A DNA stretch of 64,000 nucleotides from Lithobates sylvaticus (lineage: Eukaryota > Chordata > Amphibia > Anura > Ranidae), in the NCBI GenBank assembly GCA_028564925.1, contig CM053030.1, positions 372,398,945 through 372,462,944 on the forward strand, in the 5' to 3' direction. Below the pieces are notes generated by a model that worked only from the letters and a program-made list of their open reading frames with translations, did no database searches and had not been told where the DNA came from. The translations under genes and the position numbers were made by a program. This document shows positions 21,401-32,496 of this stretch, in pieces. Within the stretch, counting starts at the first letter, position 1; each line of letters starts with the position of its first letter.

Positions 21401-22387
21401 ATGGAGGTTAGTGGCTGCTCCACTCAGGCACTCTCTGCCTCACATTCTGCCTCACCCCAGGGCCCAGCTCCACCATTCTCCCTTCCAATCCTTCCAGGGG
21501 ACAATACTCCTGATACCCCCCCTGGGGAAGATGGGCACACACTTCGTATAGCACAAGCAGTAGCAGCCCTCCTGACCCCCATGATTGCAGCTTCTGTGAA
21601 GAAGGCAGTCAATGCAGGCATGAAGCAAATCAAAGTCCAGCTGACTGAACACACTAATAGGCTGAATGAAGTTGAACATCGCTTATCAGAAGTAGAGGAT
21701 GAACTCTACCAAGCACAGGCCACAGAGCACTCCCAAGATAAAACCAACCAATACATTATTCAGAAATGGGAAGATCTGGAAAATAGATCCAGACGGAGCA
21801 ACCTGCGTTTTGTAGGCGTCCCAGAGTCGCTACCTTCTGCAGCCCTTGCAGACTTCTGTTCAAAACGCATACCCGAGGCCATGGGCCTTCCAGGTCTGTT
21901 CACAGTGGAACGTGCGCACCGCATGGGATCCTTCAATCCTGAAAGCAAATCCCCCCGCCCCATCATTGCCAAGTACCTCAACTACGCGGATAAATCCGCT
22001 CTCCTCCAGAAATTTCAGCAATCCGTGGCTCTTCAAATAGATGGGGTAAAAATCCTTATCTTTGCTGACTACTCTATAGAAGTCTCTAAGAAGAGGAAGG
22101 CCTTCCAATCGATCTGTTCCAAACTATTCAAGCAGCAAATAAAATTTACCCTGGCGTTCCCTGCAACCCTCCGCCTTAAATCACCCAACGGGGAACAGCT
22201 TTCCTTCCAAGATCCCTCAGAAGCAGAATCCTTCATTCGCTCTCTCCGCCCGGATTCTCTCTACCAGACGCCTTCCAAATCTGCCGCCAGTCTCCGCTCT
22301 CTGAAACAAAGAAGCCAGCGTAAAGATTCCCCCAAACGCTTTAGGCCTTCTGCCCCTGATCATCGCAACAGAAACACCCTGCGCTGA
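21401..22387 (+). CDS. L1-type ORF1 protein (328 codons)
   Basis: ORF1p of L1 elements is a trimeric RNA-binding chaperone that coats the LINE transcript in a cytoplasmic RNP. The N-terminal ~75 residues are Pro/Ser-rich. A predicted coiled coil follows (about 78-125, with LTEHTNRLNEVEHRLSEVED). The RRM-like domain starts at SNLRFVGVPE (about 133-142). The C-terminal domain follows with RPIIAKYLN at about 186-194, and the tail is basic (KQRSQRKDSPKRFR). No CCHC knuckles are present. The frame is uninterrupted from ATG to stop. The start is the first ATG after a GC-rich leader and lies about 195 bp into the element. Its partner ORF2 is broken, so the copy is not autonomous. Confidence 0.88.
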   Translation: MEVSGCSTQALSASHSASPQGPAPPFSLPILPGDNTPDTPPGEDGHTLRIAQAVAALLTPMIAASVKKAVNAGMKQIKVQLTEHTNRLNEVEHRLSEVEDELYQAQATEHSQDKTNQYIIQKWEDLENRSRRSNLRFVGVPESLPSAALADFCSKRIPEAMGLPGLFTVERAHRMGSFNPESKSPRPIIAKYLNYADKSALLQKFQQSVALQIDGVKILIFADYSIEVSKKRKAFQSICSKLFKQQIKFTLAFPATLRLKSPNGEQLSFQDPSEAESFIRSLRPDSLYQTPSKSAASLRSLKQRSQRKDSPKRFRPSAPDHRNRNTLR

Positions 22388-23181
22388 AGTCTTTGCTCTG
22401 ATCACAGTCTTCTCATCTTCCATTGCAGGTCGTATGTTTCCATATGTTTACATTGACTTATCTCCTACTGTTTACCTCTCAGTCGACTTGCCCTACCCTG
22501 TTGCAGGATCTTTTCTGAAGCTACCCAGGGCCAGCATCTAATCACTGTCCCCTATTCGGTCCATTTGAACCAATTCAACCCGTGTTCTTTATTACAGCTA
22601 CCATAGTCCCTGTGATCTCCACTTTATCTATTTCTTGTATTTTATATGTCCTTACAGGTGTCAATACTACTAACAGGCCTGCCGGCTTAGAGACATCTGA
22701 AGATGTCAAAATGTCATGTTTAACTATTTTCTCCAGTGCTAATACTAACAGCCTTTGTGTTTACTCATTTTCCTTTTTAACCATGAGTCCGCTGTGCACC
22801 ACTCCCAATTCTCTCTTCTATAACCGCACTGGGTCCCTCATATTTCGTGCCAGTAGTCCCAAGGCTCTCAGGCACTTCCGTTATCTCTCCCTTCTCTTAC
22901 AGGGTCCTGTATGGGGAGCCGCTTGCACAGCGAATTCATGCGGAAAAAAGTGAAGTTCGCAACTATGTATGTTTTGGTTATTCTGTTGTTTTTTCCTGTT
23001 TGGTCTTCTCCATCCCTCCTTTCCCTCCCCCTCCTCCCCTTCTACACTACCTCCTGCATTGTCTACTTAAGGGCTAGAAGTTCATACAACCCCCGTAATC
23101 CCAGGCCTCAGTCGAGTCTCCTTTATTTAACTTTTGATACACCGGTTACAGGTCCCCTCCATAAACTCCTCTATCCCATAG

Positions 23182-26100
23182 CCCCTTAGGGTAGTTTATT
23201 GGAATGTGAAGGGTCTCCGTTCTCCTCAGAAGAGAATGAAGATCCTTCGCCACCTTAAAAGGTTAAAAACTGACATTGCATTACTACAGGAAACCCATCT
23301 CTACACTTCTGACTTTCATCGTATGCAGAAACTATGGGTAGGGACGGTTCTGGGCTCAGAAGCAGTGGGGCGCAAAGCTGGTGTCCTTCTGCTGATTCAT
23401 AGAAACCTCCCATGCTCCGTCCTCTCTACCCACACAGATGACCAGGGCCGCTTTATTTCAACCCGAGTTAAGTTGGGCTCCAAGGAATTATTAATATCTA
23501 ATATATACACTCCTAACAGCCCGACAAAGTCTTTTTACTGTCAACTATCCTCATTGCTCCTCACTAATACCCATCTACCTCACTTGGTTGGGGGGGATTT
23601 CAACGACATTATTCACTTATTAGATGACAGGTCCTCACCGAAACCATCATTAACAACTCCCTCTCCCTCTACCCCCACATTATTTTCTTCAACCATGGAC
23701 TCCCTACATCTCTCAGACTTATGGTGCCTATCTCATCCAACAGACAGGGACTTTACCTTCTACTCCAACCCCCACAAGATCCTTACCAGGATTGACTACT
23801 TTTTTGACTCCGACAACCTTATTCCCTTTGTCTCGGACAACGGGATAGAAGACATAGCCATATCCAACCATGCCCGAATAACACTTACTCTTGACCAACT
23901 TGACCTCCCACCTCACCCCAACCTCTGGCGCTTTCCTTCATTCCTACACAACAACACTGACTTTAGAAACTATATGGAGCGCTCCTGGGAGGAGTTTTCC
24001 TCATCCAATGCCCCCCATTCAGGTGACCCAAACCTCCTCTGGGATGCTGGCAAAGCATACCTGAGGGGCAGGATCATATCCTATGCCACCACATAAAAAA
24101 AAAAGGCTTTATCCAAGTTTAAGCTGGCCAGTACTAGATTACACAGAGCGCAACTCAAACTTGCCACCTCCACCACATCCGCTGACAGAGACGAATGGTC
24201 AGCAGCAAAGTCCTCCTTCGACGCCTGGGCAACTACCCTTGAACTTACCAAAAAAGCTCACCTAGACGCCACCCTACACAAATTCGGGAACAAGTCTGGT
24301 AAACTTCTCTCCAAGCTCTGTAAAGGTTTTTTCCAACCGACCCACATTACCTCACTTCGCGGCCACTTGGGGACTGTACATTCCACCCCTCCCGATATAA
24401 ACAAAGCCATGCTGCAGTTTTACACGGCCCTCTATGGCCCAGATCCTATTGATAAAAACGCTGCTCAATCCTTTTTAGACAAAATGCATGTCTATTCCGG
24501 CATCTGGGCAGGTGGCCCATATCTCCCCACGGGCAACCAAGCCATTATTAAACTTCTTGCAAAAAAGGGGAAAGATCCGTTGGAACCAGGTTCCTACAGG
24601 CCTATTTCTTTACTTACCGTAACTTAGATGTCAAAATCCTGTTGAAAATAGTGGCCTCCAGACTAGCAGTAATCCTCCCTGACCTCATACACCCTGCCCA
24701 ATCCGGTTTTGTAAAAGGACTCACGGCCATTCTGAATATTCGCAAGGTGCTATTAGCCCTCAAACAAGCCAAACAAGATCCCAAGGGAGACTATGCCATT
24801 ATCACCCTAGACGCTGAAAAAGCCTTTGATAATGTAAGCTTCGACTGGCTCTCACTCTCAAACGCCAAAATTGGGTTTACAGGCCCTTTTTGCCACCTCA
24901 TAAACTCTATGTATGCATCGCCCTCAGCTAGGTTAGTTGCAGCGGGTCTTCTCTCAGAAGAATTCCACCTCCATAAAGGGACCAGGCAAGGCTGTCCTCT
25001 ATCCCCCCTATTGTTTAATATTGCCCTGGAACCCCTCTCCAGATTCCTATCCCAGAATGCTCCCATACGAGGTATCACGGTAGGCTCCACGGAACTTCAT
25101 ACATCACTGATGTCCTCATTTTCACGTCTAACCCCCCAGCTGACATCTTGACAATTAAAAGTGTCTTTGATGATTTCAGATTATGCTTGGGACTACACAT
25201 AAATTACTCCAAAAGCGAAATTCTCCCAATCGGTCAATCTCTACCCCCTTGGTCACAACACTCTCTTTTTCAAGTTGCCTCGTCACATATCACCTACCTA
25301 GGAATAAAGATTGGGAAACTACCCCCTCTCTTTACCATCTTAACTACCCCCCTCTCTTTGCCAAACTTTTTCAAGAACTGTCTAACTGGATGGATCTCCC
25401 CCTATCACTCTTGGGAAGGTGCCATCTTATCAAAATGATTAGCTTTGCCAGACTTCTGTACCCTTTGCAAACTATTCCACTACTGTTAAAACACAAAGAT
25501 GTTTCAGCTCTTAACTCCAGAATCTCTAAATTCCTTTGGCATGGCAAAAGACCACGTATGGCATTTAAGAAGTTGCACCTTCCGAGGAGTGAGGAGGGGG
25601 GGGGGGGGTATTAGCTTACCCAATATTAGAATGTATAACCTTGCTTGTCAGCTAAGGACTAGCCTCGACTGGCTGGCCCACCAATCTCGACACTCCAACT
25701 ATGCCCTAGAGTCTGAAATGGCTCACCCTTACTCCTTGGTGGCCCTCCTACATTGTAGGTGGAAATCTGTCCCCCTCCCACTTCAACACAATCTCCTTCT
25801 ACGAGACATGGCCTTGGCCTGGAGGGAGACCAGAAAAATCCTCAGACTCCCGCCATATATCTCCTCTCACCTACCCATCCAAGGGAACCCTGGATTCCTT
25901 CCTGGTCTCCACTGCAAACCCTTTGATATACGACAGGAGCATGGCCTCTTAAATTTTTCCGCACTATGTGACATCACAACTGAAAAACCCTTACCCTTTT
26001 CAACTGTGTCAACCCTATTCTCCTTACCTCCCTCCCATGGGTTTTATTACAATCAATGCATCAGCTATCTCTCCAGCACATGCAAGGAGGAATCTTTGAG

Positions 26101-26620
26101 ATTTAAACCCAGCTTCTTGGATCGGTTGCTAAAGAATGGCCACTTCACAATCTCGGACATTTACAAACCTCTTTTACATGACTCCTCCCCATCTCTCACA
26201 TTGTCTTCTATTGCCAACGGGAGCAAAGTCATTTTCTTCATATTCAAAGTCACACTATTGAAACTCCCCAAAGACCCTCTTCTCCTGATTTTTGAATACT
26301 GGGGCCCTCTATTGTTACCTTGGTCACCATCTTCTAAGGCCACATCCCCAATGGGGCAGCCCCAAACCCTTCCTCAAAAGACTGGATCCTGATATGCCTA
26401 CTTATCGCAAGGAGACTCATCCTCAGACTCAGACTGTCTTAATCTTCTATACAGAGAACGACTCCTCACGGACTTCAAAGAACTCAAATCCAGATCTCAT
26501 TTTTTCCATAGATGGCAATTGTTCATCTCCTCAGCTCTGTCCTCAGACGACCAACTGGATCTACGCACACTTTCCTTCTCATATGATGAGCCAATCCCTG
26601 AGGAACCGTAATCCCTAACG
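23182..26620 (+). pseudogene. L1-type ORF2 (endonuclease and reverse transcriptase), frameshifted
   Basis: The first part (to about 24094) is an AP-type endonuclease: VVYWNVKGLRSPQKR, LQETHL, GGDFNDI, RIDYFF and ISNHARI, the last in place of the usual SDH. It has no ATG; the frame opens after a stop at 23179. A frameshift and stop occur at an A-run near 24095. The reverse transcriptase follows: GSYRPISLL (to 24627), then in a shifted frame QSGFVKGL, LDAEKAFDNVSFDWL and RQGCPLSPLLF. Bases encoding the (Y/F)ADD box near 25105 are deleted, removing the catalytic Asp pair. GLHINYSKSEI follows. A G-run near 25599-25609 shifts the frame again before the C-terminal region (to about 26620). At least five frame breaks are visible. 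Confidence 0.85.
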
Positions 26621-27344
26621 ATATTCCTTGCTTACCCTCTCTCTGGTTGCTACAACATTTAATGGACAACTCATCCCCCCCCTCTGCCTTCCTGGTTGTA
26701 ACCCTCTTTCTATTAGCACCTTATTAGGGGTTAGCACTCAGATCCATCCAGTTGTTTGTCCTCTCTAGTTTGTCTATTTGCTACTGTATTTGAGCAAGTA
26801 TTATCTGTTTATACTGTTCCACAATCTCATTAGGTAGAGATTTCTTGTGTTAAAAGGCTGTTTTGCAACCCCACAAAGTTAGTTGTTTTGACCTTTATAC
26901 TTACCTTACCGTTGTTCATCAACTGTTCTGTTTCTGCTGACATATGTTTCTTTCAGGTCTTGTTTGATCCTGTGCATGTAAAAATGACTGATGATAATCT
27001 GTACATATGTCTTTTATATTTTCCCAATAAAAAACATTTTGAAAAAAAAAAAAAAATTGCAGCCTTATAAAGTTACATACATGCTTTGCATTGACTGAAA
27101 AAAATGTTTGTTGGTATAGTTTGCAGAAATAGTACACCTTAGTTTTTATTTCTTTATAAAACCTGCATCATCATCCTTCTTAATTTGTGACGTTCTAAAA
27201 TAGCTTACATACTGAAAAATAGCTTTCAATCTTTCTGGCTCTTGTTTGTGAAATTATACACTCTAATTTTTATTTTTAATTAAACCTATGTTACCGCTCT
27301 CCTTCAATTGTGGCTTAATAAAACTACTTTGTAGTACATTGTTG

Positions 27345-27495
27345 AAACTGAATCTTATGCGGTTGAAATGTGATTATATGCCGAGGGTGCTGTATACTAA
27401 AAGCAAGGTGTTTCAGCGTAATATGTAATATGGAATTCTGTATTGTTTCTCTGTTTTATTGATTTCTCAATAAAGTTCCTTTTGATAAAAAAAAA
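27345..27495 (+). mobile_element. Possible LINE 3' tail
   Basis: TTATTGATTTCTCAATAAAG followed by TTCCTTTTGAT and nine A resembles the 3' end of the L1 at 27020-27053. There is no coding sequence, and the left limit is uncertain. Confidence 0.35.
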
Positions 27496-27899
27496 GCAGT
27501 AAAACATTAATTTTCTGAAAAGTAACCTTACGTCATGCAGGCTTCCTCCTAGGTCCTGCAAATCTGCTTCCTTTAAGACTGGGATTAATACAGCTACCCC
27601 TATTCTTCCAGGGCCTCTCAAATATAAGCACTGCAGGTCTCATAGACCACAGCATTGGGGTCATATCTTCACCTCCCTCTCCTCCTGGCTATTCAAAATA
27701 TGAAACCTAGTACAGTGTGTTTTGTGAATAGTCTGAAGGAGAAGTGGACAGAGACACAATCACAGTGCTTTTTGTTAAAAACTGGGCAGTTAAAAATCCC
27801 GGCATTTTCAGGCACGAGTGCAACATCAGGCCCCACTGCTTGCAGATTGTCAAAGTCTATGATAGGTTTAAGTATGCTGTGGCTGGATGGGGATGGATA

Positions 27900-28964
27900 T
27901 CTGTCTAGTTCTGTCAGTCCCCAGGTGAAGTGTCTCACATATAAAATGGGAGAATGTTCAGGAAATGGCTTTAAACTGCAATCCAGATGGTATCGTACAC
28001 CCTCAGTTGTCCACAAATTCTTTCCGGCAGTCCCTGCCAACTGTTGGAGAAGCCTTAAGCCCCATACACACGGTCGGATTTTCCGATGGATTCTGTCCTA
28101 TCAGACAATGTTGTCGGAAATTCCGACCGTGTGTATGCACCATCGGACAGTTTCCATCGGATTGTCCGACGTACAAAGTCCTATCTCCTGCTGGATAGAT
28201 TTTTTGACAACAAAGTCCGATCACACCAAATCCGATCGTGTGTAGCGAATTCCGACGGACAAAGTGCTACGCATGCTCAGATCACATTACAAGACCAAAG
28301 CTATTGGCTACTAGCCTCTACGTAGTCCCGTCGTAGGCAACAAACGTCACCACGTTCAGAATGATCGGATTTTCCGACAACTTTGTCCGACCGTGTGTAC
28401 GCAAAACCAACATCGGACAAAGTACGACGGACATGATCCGACGGACCTGGTCCTCGGATAATCCGAGCGTGTGTATGGGGCTTTAGATTGAGACAGGGAT
28501 CTTACTCCACATCTGGTGGAGCTGTCCATTCTTGCATCATTTCTAGACTTCGGTCCATCACATCGCCTCATCTGTCTCTAGCCGTGTCTTAGACTTTACC
28601 CCTGTGCAATACCTATTGCACCATACTAGTGATTGGAGAATGGTTCACCTGCCTTGGAGGAACTGATACATATACAGTATCTCAATACAGAATATTCTAC
28701 ATTACTCCAGAGTAACAACCAATTGGCCATCCTAGCTGGAGTGAAAATCTATAGAAAAGGTAACTATACTTTATTGTGACATACATTGCCAGAGTCATTC
28801 TTACATTACAAAGTCTTTTTGAACCCTATCCGCATGTCCAGGGATAGTATTTCCTTCCCCTCCCCATCTCCCAGTACTCACTCCTCCCTCCTCTCCCTTC
28901 ATCTCCCAGCATTCCCCCATACAATAGACAAGGCTAGATTTCACTTAGCACCAATGCAGCTTTT
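27900..28964 (+). pseudogene. L1-type ORF2 C-terminal fragment, interrupted by a MITE
   Basis: Before the MITE the plus strand reads SRWYRTPSVVHKFFPAVPA and NCWRSL. After it the reading resumes LLHIWWSCPFLHHF, then FTPVQYLLHHTSDWRMVHL. These are the conserved Trp and Cys region near the end of L1-type ORF2. The MITE at 28058-28482 sits exactly between the two parts. Several stops are present, and no reverse transcriptase core remains. Confidence 0.7.
28058..28482. mobile_element. Harbinger-like MITE, 425 bp, inside an L1 fragment
   Basis: Ends AGCCCCATACACACGGTCGG and CGAGCGTGTGTATGGGGCT are inverted. The target duplication is TTA on both sides (28055-28057 and 28483-28485). The interior matches 15654-16065, including GAATTCCGACGGACAAAGTG. 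Confidence 0.85.
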
Positions 28965-28968
28965 TTAA

Positions 28969-30008
28969 CCACTTGCTTACTGGGTCCTTAAACCCCCCCT
29001 CCTGCCCAGACCAAATTTCAGCTTTCGGGGTTGACGCACTTTGAATGACAATTGCGTGGTCATACAACACTGTACCCAAATTTTTATCATTTTTTTTCCC
29101 CACAAATAGAGTTTTCTTTTGGTGGTATTTAATCACAGCTGGGATTTTAGTTTTTTGCTAAACAAACAAAAAAAGATGGAAAATTTTGAAAAAAAAAAAA
29201 AAATCATGTTTAATAGTTTGTTATAAAATTTTGCAAACAGGTAATTTTTCTGCTTCATTGATATGCGCTGATGAGGCGGCACTGGTGGGCACTGATAGGC
29301 TGCACTGGTGGGCACTGATAGGCTGCACTGGTGGGCACAGATAAGGTGGCACTGATGGGCACAGATAAGATGGCACTGATGGGCCCTGATGGGTGGCACG
29401 GATGGGTGGCATGGATGGGTGGCACGGATGGGCACTGATAGATGGCACTGATAGATGGCACTGATGGGCACTGATAGATGGCACTGATAGATGGCACTGA
29501 TGGCCACTGATAGGTGGCACTTATGGGCACTGATAGTTGGCACTGATGGGCACTGGTAGGGGACACTAATGGGCACTAGTAGGTGACACTGATGTGCAGC
29601 ACTGTTCAGGCCCTTATTGTGGCCACTGACAGGTGGCACTGACAGATAGCACTGTGGGCACTGACAGATGGCACTGTGGGCACTGACAGGTGGTACTGTG
29701 GGCACTGACAGGTGGCGCTGGTGGGCACTGACAGGTGGAGCTGGTGGGCACTGGTAGGTGGCACTTGTAGGGGGCACAGGTGGTCACCGTGGAGCCGGGG
29801 CACATCACAGATATCGGGACTAATGTCCCTCTCACTGCCGCCGGTGATCCGCTTTTTTTTTCTCCTCTCACAGACTCCTCTCACAGACTCGCTGATCACA
29901 GAGCGCGCCGCGCGCGCCCATCAGGGGCCGCGCAGGCCGCTCGTGCACGGGACGACGTCATAGGGACGTAGTCCCGGCAATGACAGCTACAGCGCGGATC
30001 TGAGGAGG
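28969..30008. mobile_element. piggyBac-like MITE, 1040 bp
   Basis: The element is bounded by TTAA (28965-28968 and 30009-30012), with left end CCACTTGCTTACTGGG and right end GATCTGAGGAGG, imperfectly inverted. The TTAA target and CC(A/C)CTT ends fit piggyBac. The block GACAATTGCGTGGTC to TTTCTTTTGGTGGTATTT recurs inverted in the element at 41789-42770. A GC-rich right portion (GCGCGCCGCGCGCGCCC) follows an internal minisatellite. Confidence 0.7.
29250..29785. repeat. Minisatellite GGCACTGATGGGCACTGATA
   Basis: Short units built from TGGCACTGAT and GGGCACTGA tile more than 500 bp inside the piggyBac-like MITE. All six frames are open over long stretches (for example HQCHLSVP-type repeats on the minus strand); these are repeat translations, not zinc-finger genes. 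Confidence 0.85.
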
Positions 30009-30012
30009 TTAA

Positions 30013-31154
30013 GCTTGAAATCTGTTCCAGCATTGCCTCTTATTAAAATTACAAAATGTCACATGGTAAGTATTCATATCTTCTAAGCTTTTTTGATTAC
30101 TGTGGTAATCAGACAAGTAATTCCTCAATATTGCACACTTGCTTACTTTACATACAGTAGCTATTAATGCTATAGTACTATTAGATATGAAAATAATTCA
30201 TATGTATCCAGAATTTAAAACAAACCTTTGCCCATTTGCAGTAATACCCCCACCTTTCTTATGCTTGCATTCTGCTCCATTCAGTTCCAGTAACCAAAGG
30301 TAAGACCAGGTATTTCTTGGTTTGGAAAATCCTGTGATTCATGAGCCATTCAGCACTGTCACAAGGGAGGCGTATAGACTTGTGTAAGCTATGAGTCCAG
30401 TAACTCGCCTTACAAAGGTCTAGCATTTGTACCTGGGCCCTTGCAGCTAAATGGATCAGAAGTGGCATGAAAAGGAGGTAAGTATATGCTGAATTCTAGG
30501 CAAACAGCTAAATACACAGATGAAATACATAAAAAATTGCTGTTTTACCTGATGTAGCACCTTCCTAGTTAGGTGCTAGAATGCTAGGTAAATGTAGTGC
30601 TTTTGGGCTCCTCTGTAATCAGTGGAGACATTGCTGATTGTTCTGGACTGATCAGGGCCTCACGGGCTGCAGGTTTGATTGCTTCTCCCTACCCAGAGCA
30701 TAGAAGTGGTGCAGGTAAAATGAACAGTCTGATTATTTGTGGAGTCTCAGCCAATCCCTGGGGAGGTGTGCCCAATAAGAGGCTGCAGCGCACATAAATA
30801 GTCCAGGATCTAGAGCAGCTTTGTCTTGTCCAAGGGAAGAAATTCCCTTCTAGGCAGCCCAGCTGAAATTCTGGCTGTTCATCGAGGTCCCAGCTATGCT
30901 AAAGCTGGGGGAATGTTTGCTGCAAGTCTCAGAAACTAATCAAGGGATTTTACCAAGGAGAGTCCACTGGAGAAATGCCTGTCTGATAATGGTAGAAGGC
31001 ATCCAAGTATCCAGAGACATTCTGAGTACAGACCTGTGTAGGATCCTAGTGACTGTGGCTGCTGCTATATTTTTGTGCATCAGTGCTAACGCTTGTCTAG
31101 CCTGGGGCTAGACACTTATGGTGTCTTAGTGTCTCTTATCCCCTTGGCTTCTAC
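30013..31154. other. Unassigned sequence, partly promoter-like
   Basis: No ORF of note. Between about 30595 and 31110 there is GC-moderate sequence with CACATAAATAGTCCAGG and a long open tract, which could be LTR or promoter material, but no terminal repeats or target duplication were found. Confidence 0.3.
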
Positions 31155-31157
31155 TAA

Positions 31158-31558
31158 GGCCCCTTTCACACGGGACGGATCCGTATTGATCCGCCCCGTG
31201 AAGATCCGCTGCTCAGCGGGGATCGCACAGCTGATCCCCACTGAGCCAGCTGATGACAGGGCGGTCCCTGCACACTGTGCAGGGACCGCCCTGTCAGATC
31301 TTCACTCTCCTCTATGGGGGATCGGACGAACACGGACCGTCTGTCCGTGTTCATCCGATCCGCTCTGCAGACGGATGGAAAAATAGGGTTTTCCTCCGTC
31401 TGCAGAATCGGACAATAGCGGAGGCGAACGATAGCGGGTGTCAGCGGATGCTCATCCGCTGACACTCGCTATCCCATAGACATGCATGTATGTCCGTTTT
31501 TCATCCAAAAATGGATGGATGAAAAACGGACATACGGTCCGCATGTGTGAAAGGAGCC
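31158..31558. mobile_element. Harbinger-like MITE, 401 bp
   Basis: Ends GGCCCCTTTCACACGGGACG and CATGTGTGAAAGGAGCC are inverted. Flanking triplets are TAA (31155-31157) and TTA (31559-31561), consistent with a diverged TWA target. Several internal inverted arms are present (CAGCGGGGATC; ATCCATTTTTGGATG-like at 31500-31525). Confidence 0.65.
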
Positions 31559-31801
31559 TTAAAGAACTATTCTGAGAAGCAGGGACAAAGTGAAGAGTGT
31601 CCTCTAGTTACGGTCCAGTGTGCATGGAGTATCACACAGCTCCCTATACCCTATCCAAGTTTATTTAGCAATTCATATAAAATAAAAGGAAAACCCCTAG
31701 ACTGTTCATTGAGCCAGAGAGAGTGAATGTTGCTGTGTGCTTGGCTGCCACTGAACTGATCTGAGAGAGGAACCTGTGGCAATCAGCAGGCCTTAAAGGG
31801 G

Positions 31802-31963
31802 TAAGGGTGACACTACTAAAGAATTTGAATATCTGTTCGGCTGTCGCAGGTAGGGCTTCGGCTCCCATGTTTTACGTTCTCATGCACTGCTTATCATGTC
31901 ACTAAACTGTGGTCTGCGTATCCAGTAAGGGTGACACTACTAAAGAATTTGAATATCTGTTCA
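31802..31963. repeat. 38-bp direct repeat, 124 bp apart
   Basis: TAAGGGTGACACTACTAAAG plus AATTTGAATATCTGTTC occurs at 31802-31839 and again at 31926-31963, apparently without mismatch. The stretch between contains no recognised element. Confidence 0.85.
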
Positions 31964-32073
31964 TCCAGTCATGAGATTTACACAGCTCTTCCACACAGCA
32001 CAGTTCTACCTGCCAAGAGCATGGTCCTGATTATTCTCAGTTTTTTAGCTTCACTTTGGTTTCAGTCACTTTT

Positions 32074-32496
32074 CCAGATAGCAAGCATAACCTGCCACAA
32101 ATTTGTGGCAGTGTTAAATTGTAAGTCTTGTTGTAACTTGTATTTTGTAACTTGCTACACATTTTCCCTGGCAAATTGTACACTTGCAAAGCACAAGTTC
32201 TAGGTGACACTTCCAATTTATAGCAAATTTGAGTGGTAAGTCTCTAGCAAGAGCAAAGTTCCAGTGGTGAGTCTACAGCAAGAGCTCTGCAAGTCACAGT
32301 AACTAACCCATGTGGTGGGATTACTATTGCACAACAAAAATGAACCAGAATTTGCCGCAAACTTGCAGAATGTTTGCAAAGAAAGTCATGCAATGCAGAC
32401 TTGCTGCAATTGTGCAATGAACTTGTGAAGCCTGGCAAGTCACGCAATAGCTTAGCAAGTCATTTTCAAACGTGCAGCTCAATTGTTGCTATCTGG
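32074..32496. mobile_element. Candidate MITE with CCAGATAGCAA ends
   Basis: CCAGATAGCAA (32074-32084) is mirrored exactly by TTGCTATCTGG (32486-32496). The interior is rich in CAAGT and ACTTG words in both orientations. No clear target duplication was found. Confidence 0.5.

Larger units (their letters stand above)
21205..27053 (+). mobile_element. Near full-length L1-type LINE, 5.85 kb
   Basis: The element begins CTTCCGGTTCCGGCGCCGC and ends in CAATAAAAAACATTTTG and a poly(A) tail. It is flanked by a 14-bp duplication AAATTGCAGCCTTA (21191-21204 and 27054-27067). The order is a ~200-bp 5' region, ORF1, a ~795-bp inter-ORF region, ORF2, and a ~430-bp 3' region. ORF1 is open; ORF2 has several frameshifts. 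The exact target duplication and complete 5' end suggest an insertion old enough to have decayed in ORF2 but not very ancient. Confidence 0.9.
20931..27345. repeat. Degenerate ~125-bp tandem repeat, split by an L1
   Basis: Each unit starts near AAATTGCAGC and continues TTAAAGCTGCTTACATACT, a TTTGTTGGTATAGT-like block and a TAATTTTTATTTTTAATAAACC-like end (shown here by similarity, not quoted exactly). Starts lie at about 20936, 21062, 21191, 27182 and 27306. The third unit is broken by the L1 at 21205-27053 and resumes at 27054. Confidence 0.7.

Noticed and set aside
29133-29899. Long minus-strand frames rich in Cys and His (CHLSVPISA-like), resembling zinc fingers
   Set aside because: They are translations of a short tandem repeat open in several frames; spacing does not follow C2H2 fingers.
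30595-31110. Promoter or LTR with a TATA-like ATAAATAG
   Set aside because: No terminal repeats, target duplication or downstream gene.
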